Source: an uncultured Sphingomonas sp.
GTDB taxonomy: Bacteria > Pseudomonadota > Alphaproteobacteria > Sphingomonadales > Sphingomonadaceae
Reading direction: 5' to 3'
DNA length: 34,702 nucleotides
NCBI GenBank assembly: GCA_902806275.1
Contig: CADCVY010000002.1
Location: forward strand, 1-34,702
The translations under genes were made by a program, and so were the position numbers. A model generated the notes under the pieces. It did no database searches. It was not told the origin of the DNA and saw only the letters and a list, made by a program, of their open reading frames with translations. This document shows, one piece after another, positions 24,114-32,239 of the stretch. Every line of letters starts with the position of its first letter. The first letter of the stretch is position 1.

Positions 24114-24716
24114 ATGTGCAATCTCTACACCATGACTGCGACCGTTGACGAAATGCGGCGGGTGTTCGGCCCCTTCGAGGGCGACACCACCAACCTGCCG
24201 CCGTTTGACGAGATCTACCCCGGCTACAGCGCGCCGGTGCTGCGGCGGACCGATGCCGGCGGGCTGAGCCTCGAAATGATGAAATGGGGCTTTCCCGGGC
24301 CGGCAAGCGCGGGGTCGCGGGCGATCACCAACGTCCGCAACCTCGACAGCCCGTTCTGGCGGACGGCGCTCACCGATCCGAAGCGGCGCTGCATCGTCCC
24401 GGTCACCCGCTTTTGCGAGTGGACCGCCGAGCCGGACCCCGCGACCAGGCGCAAGGGGAAAGTGTGGTTTGGGCTGCACGAGGATGCGCATCCGTTGTTC
24501 GCCTTTGCCGGCATCTGGCGCCCGGGGGCGGAAGGGCCGTTCATGGCGTTCCTGACCTGCGCGGCCAACCGGGTGGTCGGCGCCGTCCACCCAAAGGCCA
24601 TGCCGGTGATGCTGACGCCGGGCGCCGATGTCGCGCGTTGGCTCGACGAGGAGCGGGCGGACGCTTGCAGCCTTGCCGTGCCTTTCGCGGATACGGCGAT
24701 GCGTCGCGTGAGTTAA
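24114..24716 (+). CDS. SOS-response-associated (SRAP/YedK/HMCES) protein
   Basis: The 200-residue protein is an SRAP-family protein, which covalently traps abasic sites in single-stranded DNA through Cys2. The sequence begins MCNLYTM, so Cys2 is present after Met removal. Further family blocks are MMKWGFPGP, an ITNVRNLDSPFW segment in place of the usual NARSET, RCIVPVTRFCEW with the active-site Glu, and the VHPKAMPVML block with the conserved His. The NARSET block is therefore atypical, as in a known sphingomonad subgroup. It is divergent from the DUF2157 gene; the small protein at 24753 follows 36 bp later on the same strand. Confidence 0.9.
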   Translation: MCNLYTMTATVDEMRRVFGPFEGDTTNLPPFDEIYPGYSAPVLRRTDAGGLSLEMMKWGFPGPASAGSRAITNVRNLDSPFWRTALTDPKRRCIVPVTRFCEWTAEPDPATRRKGKVWFGLHEDAHPLFAFAGIWRPGAEGPFMAFLTCAANRVVGAVHPKAMPVMLTPGADVARWLDEERADACSLAVPFADTAMRRVS

Positions 24717-24752
24717 GGCACACGAAGCTCATTCGGACAGGAGATACCCAAC

Positions 24753-25151
24753 ATGGCGAAAAAGGCATCGGGCAAGGGCGAGAACGGCAAACGCGACAAA
24801 GGCAACGGGTCCCAAACCCAGTCGCGCGCAGTTGCAGTGCAGGCGAGCGACGGCGGCTCGGATGACGAAGGTCGCACCCAGGACGGCATGGGGGAAGCCT
24901 TGATCAAGCTGCTGCAAAGCCCGCTGGTCGCCGATCTGCTTGCCGTTGCCGCGACCGCGGCGCTGGCGGCGCTTGCCGAGCATGGCTTCAGCAGCCGTGG
25001 CGCGCCCGAGAACGCTAGCGGCAAGCGAGCAGGCCGGGCGGTCAAGGAGGCCGGCAAGGCCGCGGCCGCCGCGATCGGCCGTCGCATCAGCAACGAATTC
25101 CAGGAGATCAAAGCCGCGTCGAAGAAGCCGATGGCCGACGCAGAAGCGTAA
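24753..25151 (+). CDS. Small Lys/Ala-rich protein of unknown function
   Basis: This 132-residue protein begins with a charged, disordered stretch (MAKKASGKGENGKRDKGNG). A helical segment around residues 46-76 (GEALIKLLQSPLVADLLAVA, then ATAALAALAEHG) is hydrophobic enough to be a membrane or packing helix, and the C-terminus is another Lys/Ala-rich helix. I recognise no family. An AGGAG Shine-Dalgarno at 24738-24742 supports translation. It overlaps the convergent rsmD gene by 44 bp. The pattern faintly resembles histone-like or phasin-like proteins, but that is speculation. Confidence 0.75.
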   Translation: MAKKASGKGENGKRDKGNGSQTQSRAVAVQASDGGSDDEGRTQDGMGEALIKLLQSPLVADLLAVAATAALAALAEHGFSSRGAPENASGKRAGRAVKEAGKAAAAAIGRRISNEFQEIKAASKKPMADAEA

Positions 25152-25668
25152 GGCGGGCGCGGCCGACGTCGCGCACGGCTTCAGTGGTGAAGGTGCCCGG
25201 TTCGACGTCGTCGGTGCGGCTGGTTTCGACGCTGAGCCAGCCGCCGGGCGCGAGCCATTCGGCCTTGGCGATGGCGGCGACCGCGTCGGTACCCGAGCCG
25301 CTTGCATAGGGCGGGTCGGCGAACACGAGGTCGAACGGGTCGGAGCGAGGCAGCGACAAGGCCGAGCCGCCGAGCACCCGAATCTGGGCGGTTGCGCCCA
25401 GCCGCTCGGCGTTGCGCCTGATCGTCGCGGCCGCGCGGGCATCGCTTTCCACGAAGGTGGCTGAAGCGGCGCCGCGCGACAGGGCCTCGAGCCCAAGCGC
25501 GCCGCTGCCGGCGAACAGGTCGGCCACGCGCAAGTCCTCGAAGCTGCCGAGCCGGCTGGCGAGCATGGAGAACAAAGTCTCGCGGACGCGATCGGCGGTC
25601 GGCCGGGTCGACCCTCCCGGCGGCGCGTCGAGCGAACGCCCGCGCCACGCGCCCGCGATGATCCTCAT
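25108..25668 (-). CDS. rsmD: 16S rRNA (guanine966-N2)-methyltransferase
   Basis: The 186-residue enzyme methylates G966 of 16S rRNA using SAM. It begins with the family signature MRIIAGAWRGR and TRPTADRVRETLFSML. It has the SAM loop DLFAGSGALGLEALSRGA (residues 50-67) and the N6/N2-amine motif DPPY (118-121). Its Shine-Dalgarno, GGGAGGA, is the end of the multi-hairpin repeat that separates it from rluB upstream. Its 3' end overlaps the convergent small gene by 44 bp. Confidence 0.95.
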   Translation of the reverse strand: MRIIAGAWRGRSLDAPPGGSTRPTADRVRETLFSMLASRLGSFEDLRVADLFAGSGALGLEALSRGAASATFVESDARAAATIRRNAERLGATAQIRVLGGSALSLPRSDPFDLVFADPPYASGSGTDAVAAIAKAEWLAPGGWLSVETSRTDDVEPGTFTTEAVRDVGRARLTLLRRPSASSTRL

Positions 25669-25676
25669 GCTTCAAA

Positions 25677-25683
25677 TCCTCCC
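25677..25683 (-). promoter_or_regulatory. rsmD Shine-Dalgarno supplied by a repeat
   Basis: On the minus strand GGGAGGA lies 8 bases before the rsmD ATG, and is also the terminal hairpin strand of repeat copy 2. It may be sequestered when that hairpin forms. Confidence 0.6.
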
Positions 25684-25817
25684 TGCCGGCATAGCCGGTG
25701 GGGAGGGGGACCGCTCAGCGGAGCTGAGTGGTGGAGGGGCCAAACGGCGCGAGGCCCCTCCACCATCGAACCCTCCGTTCGATGGTCCCCCTCCCCATCG
25801 CTGCGCGATCGGGAGGA
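25677..25817. repeat. Multi-hairpin palindromic repeat, copy 2 (rluB-rsmD gap)
   Basis: Outer arms GGGGAGGGGGACC / GGTCCCCCTCCCC pair over 13 bp. Inside are ACCGCTCAGC-GGA-GCTGAGTGGT (one wobble), a central 12-bp stem GGTGGAGGGGCC / GGCCCCTCCACC, and ACCATCGAAC-CCTCC-GTTCGATGGT. Flanking hairpins are CCGGC-ATA-GCCGG at the left and ATCGC-TGC-GCGAT at the right. It fills almost all of the 155-bp rluB-rsmD gap. Confidence 0.9.
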
Positions 25818-25823
25818 GCTTTG

Positions 25824-26636
25824 TCACCGCAGCCCCTTGCGGAACTCGGCCAGCTGTTCGCTCGGCACCTCGTCGACGTTGCCGGGCTCCAGCCCGTCCA
25901 GCGTCAGCGGGCCGTAGGACGTGCGGATCAGCCGCGAGACCTGCAGGTCGAGGTGCGCGAGGACGTTCCGGACCTCGCGGTTCTTGCCCTCGGTGAGGCT
26001 CATCTCGATCCAGCAATTGCGGCCGGTGCGGCGCTCCATGTTGGCGTTGATCGAGCCGTAGCGCACGCCGTCGATGGTCACGCCCTCGGCGAGGTCTTCC
26101 AGCTGATCCTGCGAGACAGCGCCGAAAGCGCGGGCGCGGTAGGTGCGGACCACGCCGGTGCTCGGCAGTTCGAGCTGCCGCTTGAGCTCGCCGTCGTTGG
26201 TCAGCAGCAGCAGCCCTTCGGTCATATAGTCGAGGCGGCCGACCGGCATGACGCGCGACATTCCCGGAGGCAGGCGGTCGTAGATGGTCGCGCGGCCTTT
26301 CGGGTCGAAAGCGGCGGTGAGCGTGCTCGGCGGCTTGTAGAACCGGTGCAGGCGCGTGGCCTTGGCCGGGCGCACCGGGCGGCCGTCGACGGTGAGGCCG
26401 ATGACATCCTCGAGCAGGGTCGCGGGCGTGGTGATCTTTTCCCCGTTGAGCGCGATGCGTCCTTCGGCGATCATGCGTTCGATCTCGCGGCGCGAAGCGA
26501 TGCCGGCGCGGGCCAGCAGCTTGGCGATGCGCTGCGGCCCGCCGTCGCTTTTCCGTGGTGCGGCAGGCACGGTCCGCCCGGCTCGGCGTGGCCGCGGCAC
26601 TGGAGTGCGCTTCGTTCGTTGCGGGGGCAGAGTCAT
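25824..26636 (-). CDS. rluB: 23S rRNA pseudouridine synthase (RluB-like)
   Basis: The 270-residue protein has a basic N-terminal tail, an S4 RNA-binding domain (about 35-80, RIAKLLARAGIASRREIERM) and a RsuA/RluB catalytic domain. The catalytic Asp136 is in PVGRLDYMTEGLLLLTNDG. KPPSTLTAAFDPKGRATIYD and EGKNREVRNVLAHL are further family blocks. It isomerises a uridine in large-subunit rRNA; the exact site (2605 by analogy) is inferred. It precedes rsmD on the same strand across repeat copy 2. The start lies 14 bp from the divergent response regulator. Confidence 0.93.
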   Translation of the reverse strand: MTLPPQRTKRTPVPRPRRAGRTVPAAPRKSDGGPQRIAKLLARAGIASRREIERMIAEGRIALNGEKITTPATLLEDVIGLTVDGRPVRPAKATRLHRFYKPPSTLTAAFDPKGRATIYDRLPPGMSRVMPVGRLDYMTEGLLLLTNDGELKRQLELPSTGVVRTYRARAFGAVSQDQLEDLAEGVTIDGVRYGSINANMERRTGRNCWIEMSLTEGKNREVRNVLAHLDLQVSRLIRTSYGPLTLDGLEPGNVDEVPSEQLAEFRKGLR

Positions 26637-26650
26637 TGGCCGGGGTCACG

Positions 26651-27088
26651 ATGCTGTTCGGGAGAAGGAAGTCGGTCGTCAAGCGGATCCTCATCGTCGA
26701 GGATGAGCCGCTGACGGCGTTCGACAACGAAAACCTGCTCGGGGACGCGGGGTACGAGATCGTCGGCACGGTCGACGACTTCGAAGAAGCCTTGCAGGTG
26801 CTCGACCGCGAGCAGGTCGACCTGATCCTCAGCGACGTCCGCCTGCGCAGCCAGCAGACCGGCATCGACCTTGCCCGCGAAGCGAAGGCGCGGGGCATCC
26901 CGACCCTGTTTGCAACCGGGCACCCGTATCCCGGCGCCGAGAGCATCGCCGTCGGCTGCCTTACCAAGCCCTATTCGGACCGGCAGCTCAAAAGCGCCAT
27001 CCAGGCGGTCGACCGCCACCTCCAGCGGCAGAAGGTCAAGCCGCTCAAGGGCCTCGAACTGTTCGCCCACGGCGACCGGCAGAGCTGA
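26651..27088 (+). CDS. Single-domain response regulator
   Basis: From ATG 26651 the protein has 145 residues and consists of a receiver domain with a short basic tail. Motifs are RILIVEDEPLTAFD (acidic pocket), Asp62 in LILSDVRL as the phosphorylation site, and Lys106 in CLTKPYSDRQL. There is no output domain, so it probably acts in a phosphorelay or by protein contact. No histidine kinase is in the window. The frame remains open upstream to 26555, but that part is antisense to rluB and matches nothing. Only 14 bp separate it from rluB, so its promoter must lie within the rluB 5' end or overlap it. Confidence 0.88.
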   Translation: MLFGRRKSVVKRILIVEDEPLTAFDNENLLGDAGYEIVGTVDDFEEALQVLDREQVDLILSDVRLRSQQTGIDLAREAKARGIPTLFATGHPYPGAESIAVGCLTKPYSDRQLKSAIQAVDRHLQRQKVKPLKGLELFAHGDRQS

Positions 27089-27145
27089 ACCGGCACTAGC
27101 CACGCGGCCCACGGCTGCTAGCATGGCACGCTCAACGGAGGGCGC

Positions 27146-28879
27146 ATGGCCGCGAACGCGATTTCAGCACAAGGCGAGACGAAATCGAAGGGCTGGGGGC
27201 TGCTCAAGGTGGCTTTGCGCAACCGCAAGACCGGCATCATGCTGGTGTTCGGCTTTGCCGCCGGCCTGCCGTACACCCTGCTGATCGGCACGCTCAATGC
27301 CTGGCTCGGCGAGTGGGAGATCGACCTGGCCACGATCGGCGTGCTGTCGTGGATCGGCCTTGCCTACGCGTTCAAGTTCCTGTGGTCGCCGCTCGTCGAC
27401 CGCGTTCGCCTGCCCGGACTGGAGCGGCTGGGGCGGCGGCGAAGCTGGCTGCTGGTCTGCCAGCTGCTGCTGACCGCGACCTTCTTCGCCTTGTCGCTGT
27501 CCGACCCGCGGCTGCAGCTCGGCTGGTTCGCGCTGGTGGCGGTGATCGGCGCCTTTGCCTCGGCGACGCAGGACGTGGTGATCGACGCCTGGCGGATCGA
27601 CGTTGCGGATGAGAAGGCGCCGGTCGAGATCCTCTCGTCCATCTACCAGTTCGGCTACCGCATCGCGGCGCTGATCGGCGGCGCCCTCGCGCTGGTGCTG
27701 TCCGAGCGGGTTTCGTGGCCCACCGTCTACGGCATCATGGGCGCTTTCATGGCGCTGACGGTCGTCGCGACCCTGTTCGCGCCCGACACGCCGCGCGATG
27801 CCATCGAGCGCGAGCAGAGCGCATTGCGCCAGGTGGGGGCGATCGATCCCAAGCTACGGGCGATAGGGTTGGCGATCGTCGGGCTCGGCTGGGCGTGGGC
27901 GATCTGGACGGTCGGGACCTTCATGGCGCGAGTGCTCGGAGGTTCGATCGATCCCGTCACTGGCAAGCCGCCCGCCACCGGCGACTTCACCAAGCTCTAT
28001 GGCCCTTGGATCGTGGTTGCGACGGTGATCCTGCCGGCGGTCGTCGCGGCGGTGTTCAACTGGCTCAAGGCGCGCAAGGGCTACATCCTGACTTCGGACG
28101 AGCCAGCCACCAGCGGTGGGGAACGGGCGGCCGATCATGCCTATTCGGCGCTGATCCTGCCGCTCGGCGAACTGGTCCGGCGGATCGGCTGGGGCGTGAT
28201 CATCGTGCTTGGGCTGATTCTCAGCTACCGCATCACCGACCTGATCTGGGGATCATTCGCTTTCCCCTTCTACCTTCAGGAGCTGAAATACACCGGCGAC
28301 GAGGTCGCGTTCGCGTCCAAGATCTTCGGCGTGTTCATGACCATGGCCGGGATCGCCATCGGCGGCATCCTGTTCGCGACGATCGGCCGGATGCCGACCC
28401 TCCTGATCGGGGCAATCGTCGCGGCCGCGAGCAACCTACTTTACGCGGACCTTGCCGCGGGTGCGCCATTTATCGACTCGTTCGCCCGCACCTTCGGCCT
28501 CGACGCGTTCGGACAGGATCTGCGGATGGTTCGGCTGCTGATCGCCATCTCGGGTGAGAATATCGCCGCCGGGCTCGCCGGAGCCGCGTTCGTCGCTTAT
28601 CTGTCTTCGATCACTTCGCGCGAGTTCAGCGCCGTTCAATATGCGCTACTTTCCTCGCTAACCTTCCTGGTCGGGTCGCTCGGCCGGGCGGCGATCGGCG
28701 AGCGGATCGAGCAAGTCGGCTACGCACCGGTGTTCCTGCTGTGTGCGGCGATCGGCATGATCGCAGTGGCCTTCGTCGTGCTCGAATGGGCGCGAATCGC
28801 GTGGGCGGACCGCAGGAAAGGCAGCGGTGACGTGCTCGCTGCCGATGCCGCGAGGGCGGTCGAGGGCGACACCGCTTAG
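27146..28879 (+). CDS. ampG: AmpG-family muropeptide/MFS transporter
   Basis: The 577-residue membrane protein matches the AmpG branch of the major facilitator superfamily: MLVFGFAAGLPYTLLIGTLN, SWIGLAYAFKFLWSPLVDR, GRRRSWLLVCQLLL, ASATQDVVIDAWRID and AALIGGALALVLSE. AmpG imports anhydro-muropeptides for peptidoglycan recycling. It is longer than E. coli AmpG (about 490 residues), with a long central part between the two halves (about 260-320) as in other alphaproteobacterial members. A GGAGGGC element precedes the ATG. It follows the response regulator by 57 bp and shares TTAG with the convergent folC at the stop codons. Substrate is by family analogy. Confidence 0.9.
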   Translation: MAANAISAQGETKSKGWGLLKVALRNRKTGIMLVFGFAAGLPYTLLIGTLNAWLGEWEIDLATIGVLSWIGLAYAFKFLWSPLVDRVRLPGLERLGRRRSWLLVCQLLLTATFFALSLSDPRLQLGWFALVAVIGAFASATQDVVIDAWRIDVADEKAPVEILSSIYQFGYRIAALIGGALALVLSERVSWPTVYGIMGAFMALTVVATLFAPDTPRDAIEREQSALRQVGAIDPKLRAIGLAIVGLGWAWAIWTVGTFMARVLGGSIDPVTGKPPATGDFTKLYGPWIVVATVILPAVVAAVFNWLKARKGYILTSDEPATSGGERAADHAYSALILPLGELVRRIGWGVIIVLGLILSYRITDLIWGSFAFPFYLQELKYTGDEVAFASKIFGVFMTMAGIAIGGILFATIGRMPTLLIGAIVAAASNLLYADLAAGAPFIDSFARTFGLDAFGQDLRMVRLLIAISGENIAAGLAGAAFVAYLSSITSREFSAVQYALLSSLTFLVGSLGRAAIGERIEQVGYAPVFLLCAAIGMIAVAFVVLEWARIAWADRRKGSGDVLAADAARAVEGDTA

Positions 28880-30081
28880 TCGGGCGTCTGATGATACGCC
28901 GCGAGGGCTTTGCCGGCGAGGTACAACGAACCTGCGACCAGCCGCGGTGCCGGCAGGTGTGCCAGCGCTTCACTCAGCGAGGACGACGCGCGGCCGCCGA
29001 AGCGTTCGGCCAGGTGGGCCGGATCGTGGTGCTCGTGGCCGGGCACGGGAACGAAGGTCAGCGACAATGCGTGCGGGGCCAGGGCGGCGACGATCGCTTT
29101 CGCGTCCTTGTTGGCTAGGATTCCGAGCACCAGGTGCATCGGCTGACGCTCGGTTAGTAGTTGCCCAAGCGCCTGCGCCGCCGCCGGGTTGTGGGCGCCA
29201 TCGACCCAGGTGGCCGGATCACCGCTTAGCTGCTGGAAGCGCGCGGGCCATTGCGTCGTGGCGGTCGCGCGCAGGAAGAGCTGACGATCGACGGACAGCG
29301 CATCTTGCGCGCCCAGCATTGCCCAGGCGAGCCCCGCATTCTGTTTCTGGTGCCGGCCCGCCAACCCCGGCCTCAGATCGGGATCGATCATCCAGTCGCG
29401 GCCTTCCAGAAGCAGCGGCGCGCCGCGCTCGGCGGCGGTACGGAAGATCGCCGCTTCGGCTTCCGGTACCTGCGCGAGGCTTACCAGCGGTACGCCGGCT
29501 TTGGCGATGCCCGCCTTTTCGCCAGCGATCGCAACGATATCGCCGCCGAGGAACTGCTGGTGATCGAGGCCCAGACTGGCGATGCCAGTGACCAGTGGAT
29601 GCTCGATGACGTTGGTGGCGTCGAGCCGGCCGCCAAGCCCGACTTCGAGGATGCAGGCGTCTGCCGGCGCTCGCGCGAAGGCGAGAAAGGCGACGGCGGT
29701 GGTGACCTCGAAGAAGCTTGCTTCGATGTCGGCGCCGGCGTCCAGCACTTCGGTCAGCAATGCCGCCAGTGCGTCGTCGCCGATCAACTTGCCGGCCATG
29801 CGGATGCGTTCGTTGAAGCGCACCAGGTGGGGGCTGGTGAAGACGTGGACACGGTAGCCGGCCGCCTCAATCGCGGCGCGGAGGAAAGCGCAGGTTGAGC
29901 CTTTGCCGTTGGTGCCGGCGACGTGGAACACCGGCGGCAGCCGGTCCTGCGGGCGGCCGAGGCGGTCGAGCACGACGGCGATGCGATCAAGCCCGAGGCG
30001 GTCGCCGCCGGGCGAGAGCAGGGACAGGCGGTCAAGCTGCGCTTGCACCCGCGGGTCGGTGGAGGTGGCGGAGTCCGGCAA
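28876..30081 (-). CDS. folC: Bifunctional folylpolyglutamate/dihydrofolate synthase
   Basis: The 401-residue Mur-ligase-family enzyme adds glutamate to folates. It shows the P-loop HVAGTNGKGST (GTNGKGS at 56-62), FTSPHLVRFNERI, EVGLGGRLDATNV, LDHQQFLGGD and the C-terminal WVDGAHNPAAA. It starts at TTG 30081. The Shine-Dalgarno GGGAGGA, 4 bases upstream, is the terminal part of repeat copy 3. It is the last gene of the lapA-pyrF-accD-folC run. Its end overlaps ampG by 4 bp. Confidence 0.95.
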   Translation of the reverse strand: MPDSATSTDPRVQAQLDRLSLLSPGGDRLGLDRIAVVLDRLGRPQDRLPPVFHVAGTNGKGSTCAFLRAAIEAAGYRVHVFTSPHLVRFNERIRMAGKLIGDDALAALLTEVLDAGADIEASFFEVTTAVAFLAFARAPADACILEVGLGGRLDATNVIEHPLVTGIASLGLDHQQFLGGDIVAIAGEKAGIAKAGVPLVSLAQVPEAEAAIFRTAAERGAPLLLEGRDWMIDPDLRPGLAGRHQKQNAGLAWAMLGAQDALSVDRQLFLRATATTQWPARFQQLSGDPATWVDGAHNPAAAQALGQLLTERQPMHLVLGILANKDAKAIVAALAPHALSLTFVPVPGHEHHDPAHLAERFGGRASSSLSEALAHLPAPRLVAGSLYLAGKALAAYHQTPD

Positions 30082-30085
30082 TCAA

Positions 30086-30092
30086 TCCTCCC
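30086..30092 (-). promoter_or_regulatory. folC Shine-Dalgarno supplied by a repeat
   Basis: GGGAGGA on the minus strand lies 4 bases before the TTG start of folC and is the end of repeat copy 3. No other Shine-Dalgarno is available. Confidence 0.6.
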
Positions 30093-30218
30093 TGTCGCGC
30101 AGCGATGGGGAGGGAGATTGCTGCCAAAGGCAGTGGTGGAGGGGCCTCTCGCCACGGGGGGCCCCTCCACCATGCTGCGCATGGTCCCCCTCCCCACGAG
30201 CTGCGCTCGCAGGGAGGA
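30086..30218. repeat. Multi-hairpin palindromic repeat, copy 3 (accD-folC gap)
   Basis: The central stem GGTGGAGGGGCC / GGCCCCTCCACC is identical to that of copy 2. The side hairpins are TTGCTGCC-AAA-GGCAGTGG (with wobble pairs) and ACCATGC-TGC-GCATGGT. The outer arm GGGGAGGGAGATT pairs imperfectly with GGTCCCCCTCCCC. Flanking hairpins have loops GCA (left) and TGC (right). It occupies nearly the whole 146-bp gap. Confidence 0.9.
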
Positions 30219-30227
30219 CTTTATTTG

Positions 30228-31082
30228 TCACGCCGGCTCTCGTTCCGGTGCCAGATAACCCACCAGCAGCGCCAGCTTCTCCTTCAGCTCGGCGCGCGGC
30301 ACGACCATGTCGATCATCCCGTGGTCCAGCAGGTACTCCGCCCGCTGGAACCCTTCGGGAAGCTTTTCGCGAATGGTTTGCTCGATCACCCGCTGGCCGG
30401 CGAAGCCGATCAGTGCGCCCGGCTCGGCGAGCTGGACGTCGCCCAGCATCGCGTAGGAAGCCGTCACCCCGCCGGTGGTCGGATCGGTCAGCACCACGAT
30501 GTAGGGCAGGCCGGCTTCCTTGAGCTCGGCCAGCGCCACGGTGGAGCGCGGCATCTGCATCAGCGACAATATGCCTTCCTGCATGCGGGCGCCGCCGGCA
30601 GCCGTGAACAGGATGTACGGGGATTTGGCAGCGATCGCCGCGCGCACCCCAGCGACGAAGGCGGCGCCGACCGCGATGCCCATCGACCCGCCCATGAAGG
30701 CGAAATCCTGGACTCCGAGAATGACCTCGCGCCCGTCGATCCTGCCGCGCGCATTGACCAGCGCATCCTTCTCGTTCGTCTTGGTGCGGGCCGCCTTCAG
30801 CCGCTCGCCGTAGCGCTTGGTGTCGCGGAACTTGAGCGGGTCCTCGCGCACGTCCGGCGCGGGCAGGAGCTCGAACTGAGCGGCGTCGAACAAATGCTCG
30901 AAACGCTTCATTGGGCCGATGCGGTCGTGAAAGTCGCAGCGCGGGCAGACGCTGTAATTTTCCTCCCACTCCTTGACGAACACCATGGTGCCGCACTTCA
31001 CGCACTTGTGCCACAGGTTCTCGACGCTCTGGCGCTTGGGCAGGAACGGGATGCCGCTGCGGACCCGGCTCAGCCAGCTCAT
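30228..31082 (-). CDS. accD: Acetyl-CoA carboxylase carboxyltransferase beta subunit
   Basis: The 284-residue protein is the beta subunit of the carboxyltransferase that makes malonyl-CoA for fatty-acid synthesis. The N-terminal zinc ribbon has Cys27, Cys30, Cys46 and Cys49 (KCVKCGTM and SVCPRCDFH). The crotonase-like core shows [29 protein letters not shown] and [19 protein letters not shown] start it at ATG 31082 ([13 protein letters not shown]), which overlaps the pyrF stop as ATGA; the frame is open upstream but only through pyrF in another frame. It is followed by folC across repeat copy 3. Confidence 0.97.
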   Translation of the reverse strand: MSWLSRVRSGIPFLPKRQSVENLWHKCVKCGTMVFVKEWEENYSVCPRCDFHDRIGPMKRFEHLFDAAQFELLPAPDVREDPLKFRDTKRYGERLKAARTKTNEKDALVNARGRIDGREVILGVQDFAFMGGSMGIAVGAAFVAGVRAAIAAKSPYILFTAAGGARMQEGILSLMQMPRSTVALAELKEAGLPYIVVLTDPTTGGVTASYAMLGDVQLAEPGALIGFAGQRVIEQTIREKLPEGFQRAEYLLDHGMIDMVVPRAELKEKLALLVGYLAPEREPA

Positions 31083-31774
31083 GCGCTTTTCCTCGTTGGT
31101 TGCGGCAGGGTCGCTGCGATCTCCTGCAGAGCCCGCGCCGGGTCCGGCGATTCGGTGATCGGCCGGCCAATGACGAGGATCGAGGCGCCGTCGGACACTG
31201 CTTCTTGGGGCGTGACGACTCGCTTCTGGTCGCCAGCGTCCGCCTCGGCGGGCCGGACGCCGGGGACGACGAAATAGCCGTCCGGCCATTCGGCGCGGGC
31301 GGCGGCGACTTCCTCGCCGGAGCAGACGATGCCGTCGATGCCGGCCTCGCGGGCAAGCGCGGCAAGCCGCTTCACCTGCTCCTCGGCCGATCCGGACACG
31401 CCGGTGTCGGACAAGTCCTGCTGGTCGAGGCTGGTGAGCACCGTCACCGCGACCACCTTGGTACGCTTCGGCGCCGCAGCCTTGGCCGCGGCCATCATCT
31501 CTCGTCCTCCCGCGGCGTGCACCGTCAGCACTGCCGGACTGAGATGGGCGATGGAGGCAACCGCCTTGCCGACTGTGTTGGGGATGTCGTGGAACTTCAA
31601 GTCGAGGAAGAGCGGCAGTTCGCCTTCGCAGATGTGGAGCACGCCCTCTTCCCCGTTGGCGCAGAAGAACTCGAGGCCAAGCTTCACTCCGCCGGCGAGC
31701 CCGCGGATGCCGCGCGCGATCGCTGCCGCCCGGTGGACGTCGGTGGTGTCGATCGCAACGAAGACAGGGTTCAT
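31079..31774 (-). CDS. pyrF: Orotidine 5'-phosphate decarboxylase
   Basis: The 231-residue enzyme makes UMP in pyrimidine synthesis. VFVAIDTTD at the N-terminus, [11 protein letters not shown], the catalytic [11 protein letters not shown] with Lys60, VTVLTSL, VVPGVRP and LVIGRPIT are the family blocks, and length is normal. It overlaps lapA upstream and accD downstream with ATGA at both junctions, so the three are translationally coupled. In many sphingomonads trpF, trpB and trpA lie between pyrF and accD; here they do not. Confidence 0.96.
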   Translation of the reverse strand: MNPVFVAIDTTDVHRAAAIARGIRGLAGGVKLGLEFFCANGEEGVLHICEGELPLFLDLKFHDIPNTVGKAVASIAHLSPAVLTVHAAGGREMMAAAKAAAPKRTKVVAVTVLTSLDQQDLSDTGVSGSAEEQVKRLAALAREAGIDGIVCSGEEVAAARAEWPDGYFVVPGVRPAEADAGDQKRVVTPQEAVSDGASILVIGRPITESPDPARALQEIAATLPQPTRKSA

Positions 31775-32073
31775 ATCACGGCTTCTCCATGGTCATGCAC
31801 GGGCTGGGGCTGCACGGACTGGGGCTGGACGGGAGCGGCGGCTTGCCGTTGCGCGGTCTCGAGCCGCCGCTGTACCGCCCACAGCCGCGCACGCATTACT
31901 AGCCAGGTCGGCACCAGCCCAAACAAAAAGGCGACCAGCAGCAGCAGCGGGATCTTGATGTCGGCCTGGATGTCGCCCCACAGGTTCAGGGTCACGTCGC
32001 CCCAATTGCGCGTGCCGAACAGGACCAGGATGACGGCAAGCAGGACCCAGAACAGGGTCTTGAGAAAATGCAT
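31771..32073 (-). CDS. lapA: LapA-domain small membrane protein
   Basis: Starting at ATG 32073 the protein has 100 residues: two membrane helices ([21 protein letters not shown] and [20 protein letters not shown]) around a short periplasmic loop, then a basic helix ([17 protein letters not shown]) and a Gln/Pro-rich tail. This is the LapA (LPS assembly protein A domain, PF06305) layout. In E. coli LapA helps regulate lipopolysaccharide amount. It is first in the run with pyrF (ATGA overlap). The frame is open to 32361, but that part is unlike the family. A 166-bp gap to the divergent hydrolase shows no clear promoter. Confidence 0.85.
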   Translation of the reverse strand: MHFLKTLFWVLLAVILVLFGTRNWGDVTLNLWGDIQADIKIPLLLLVAFLFGLVPTWLVMRARLWAVQRRLETAQRQAAAPVQPQSVQPQPVHDHGEAVI

Positions 32074-32239
32074 CGGTGGTTCGCTCCCGAGGGGGCGCTT
32101 TAGGCGAGGCGGCCGAGCATTGCCATAAGCGAGGCGTTCGTCGCTTGCCCCAATCGTTTGGTCGCAGCCGCTGCTCCATGGCGTTGTTGGCCGGTCCGGC
32201 GAGCTGCACACATCCGGCAAGGGGCGGGAGGAGCAGTCG

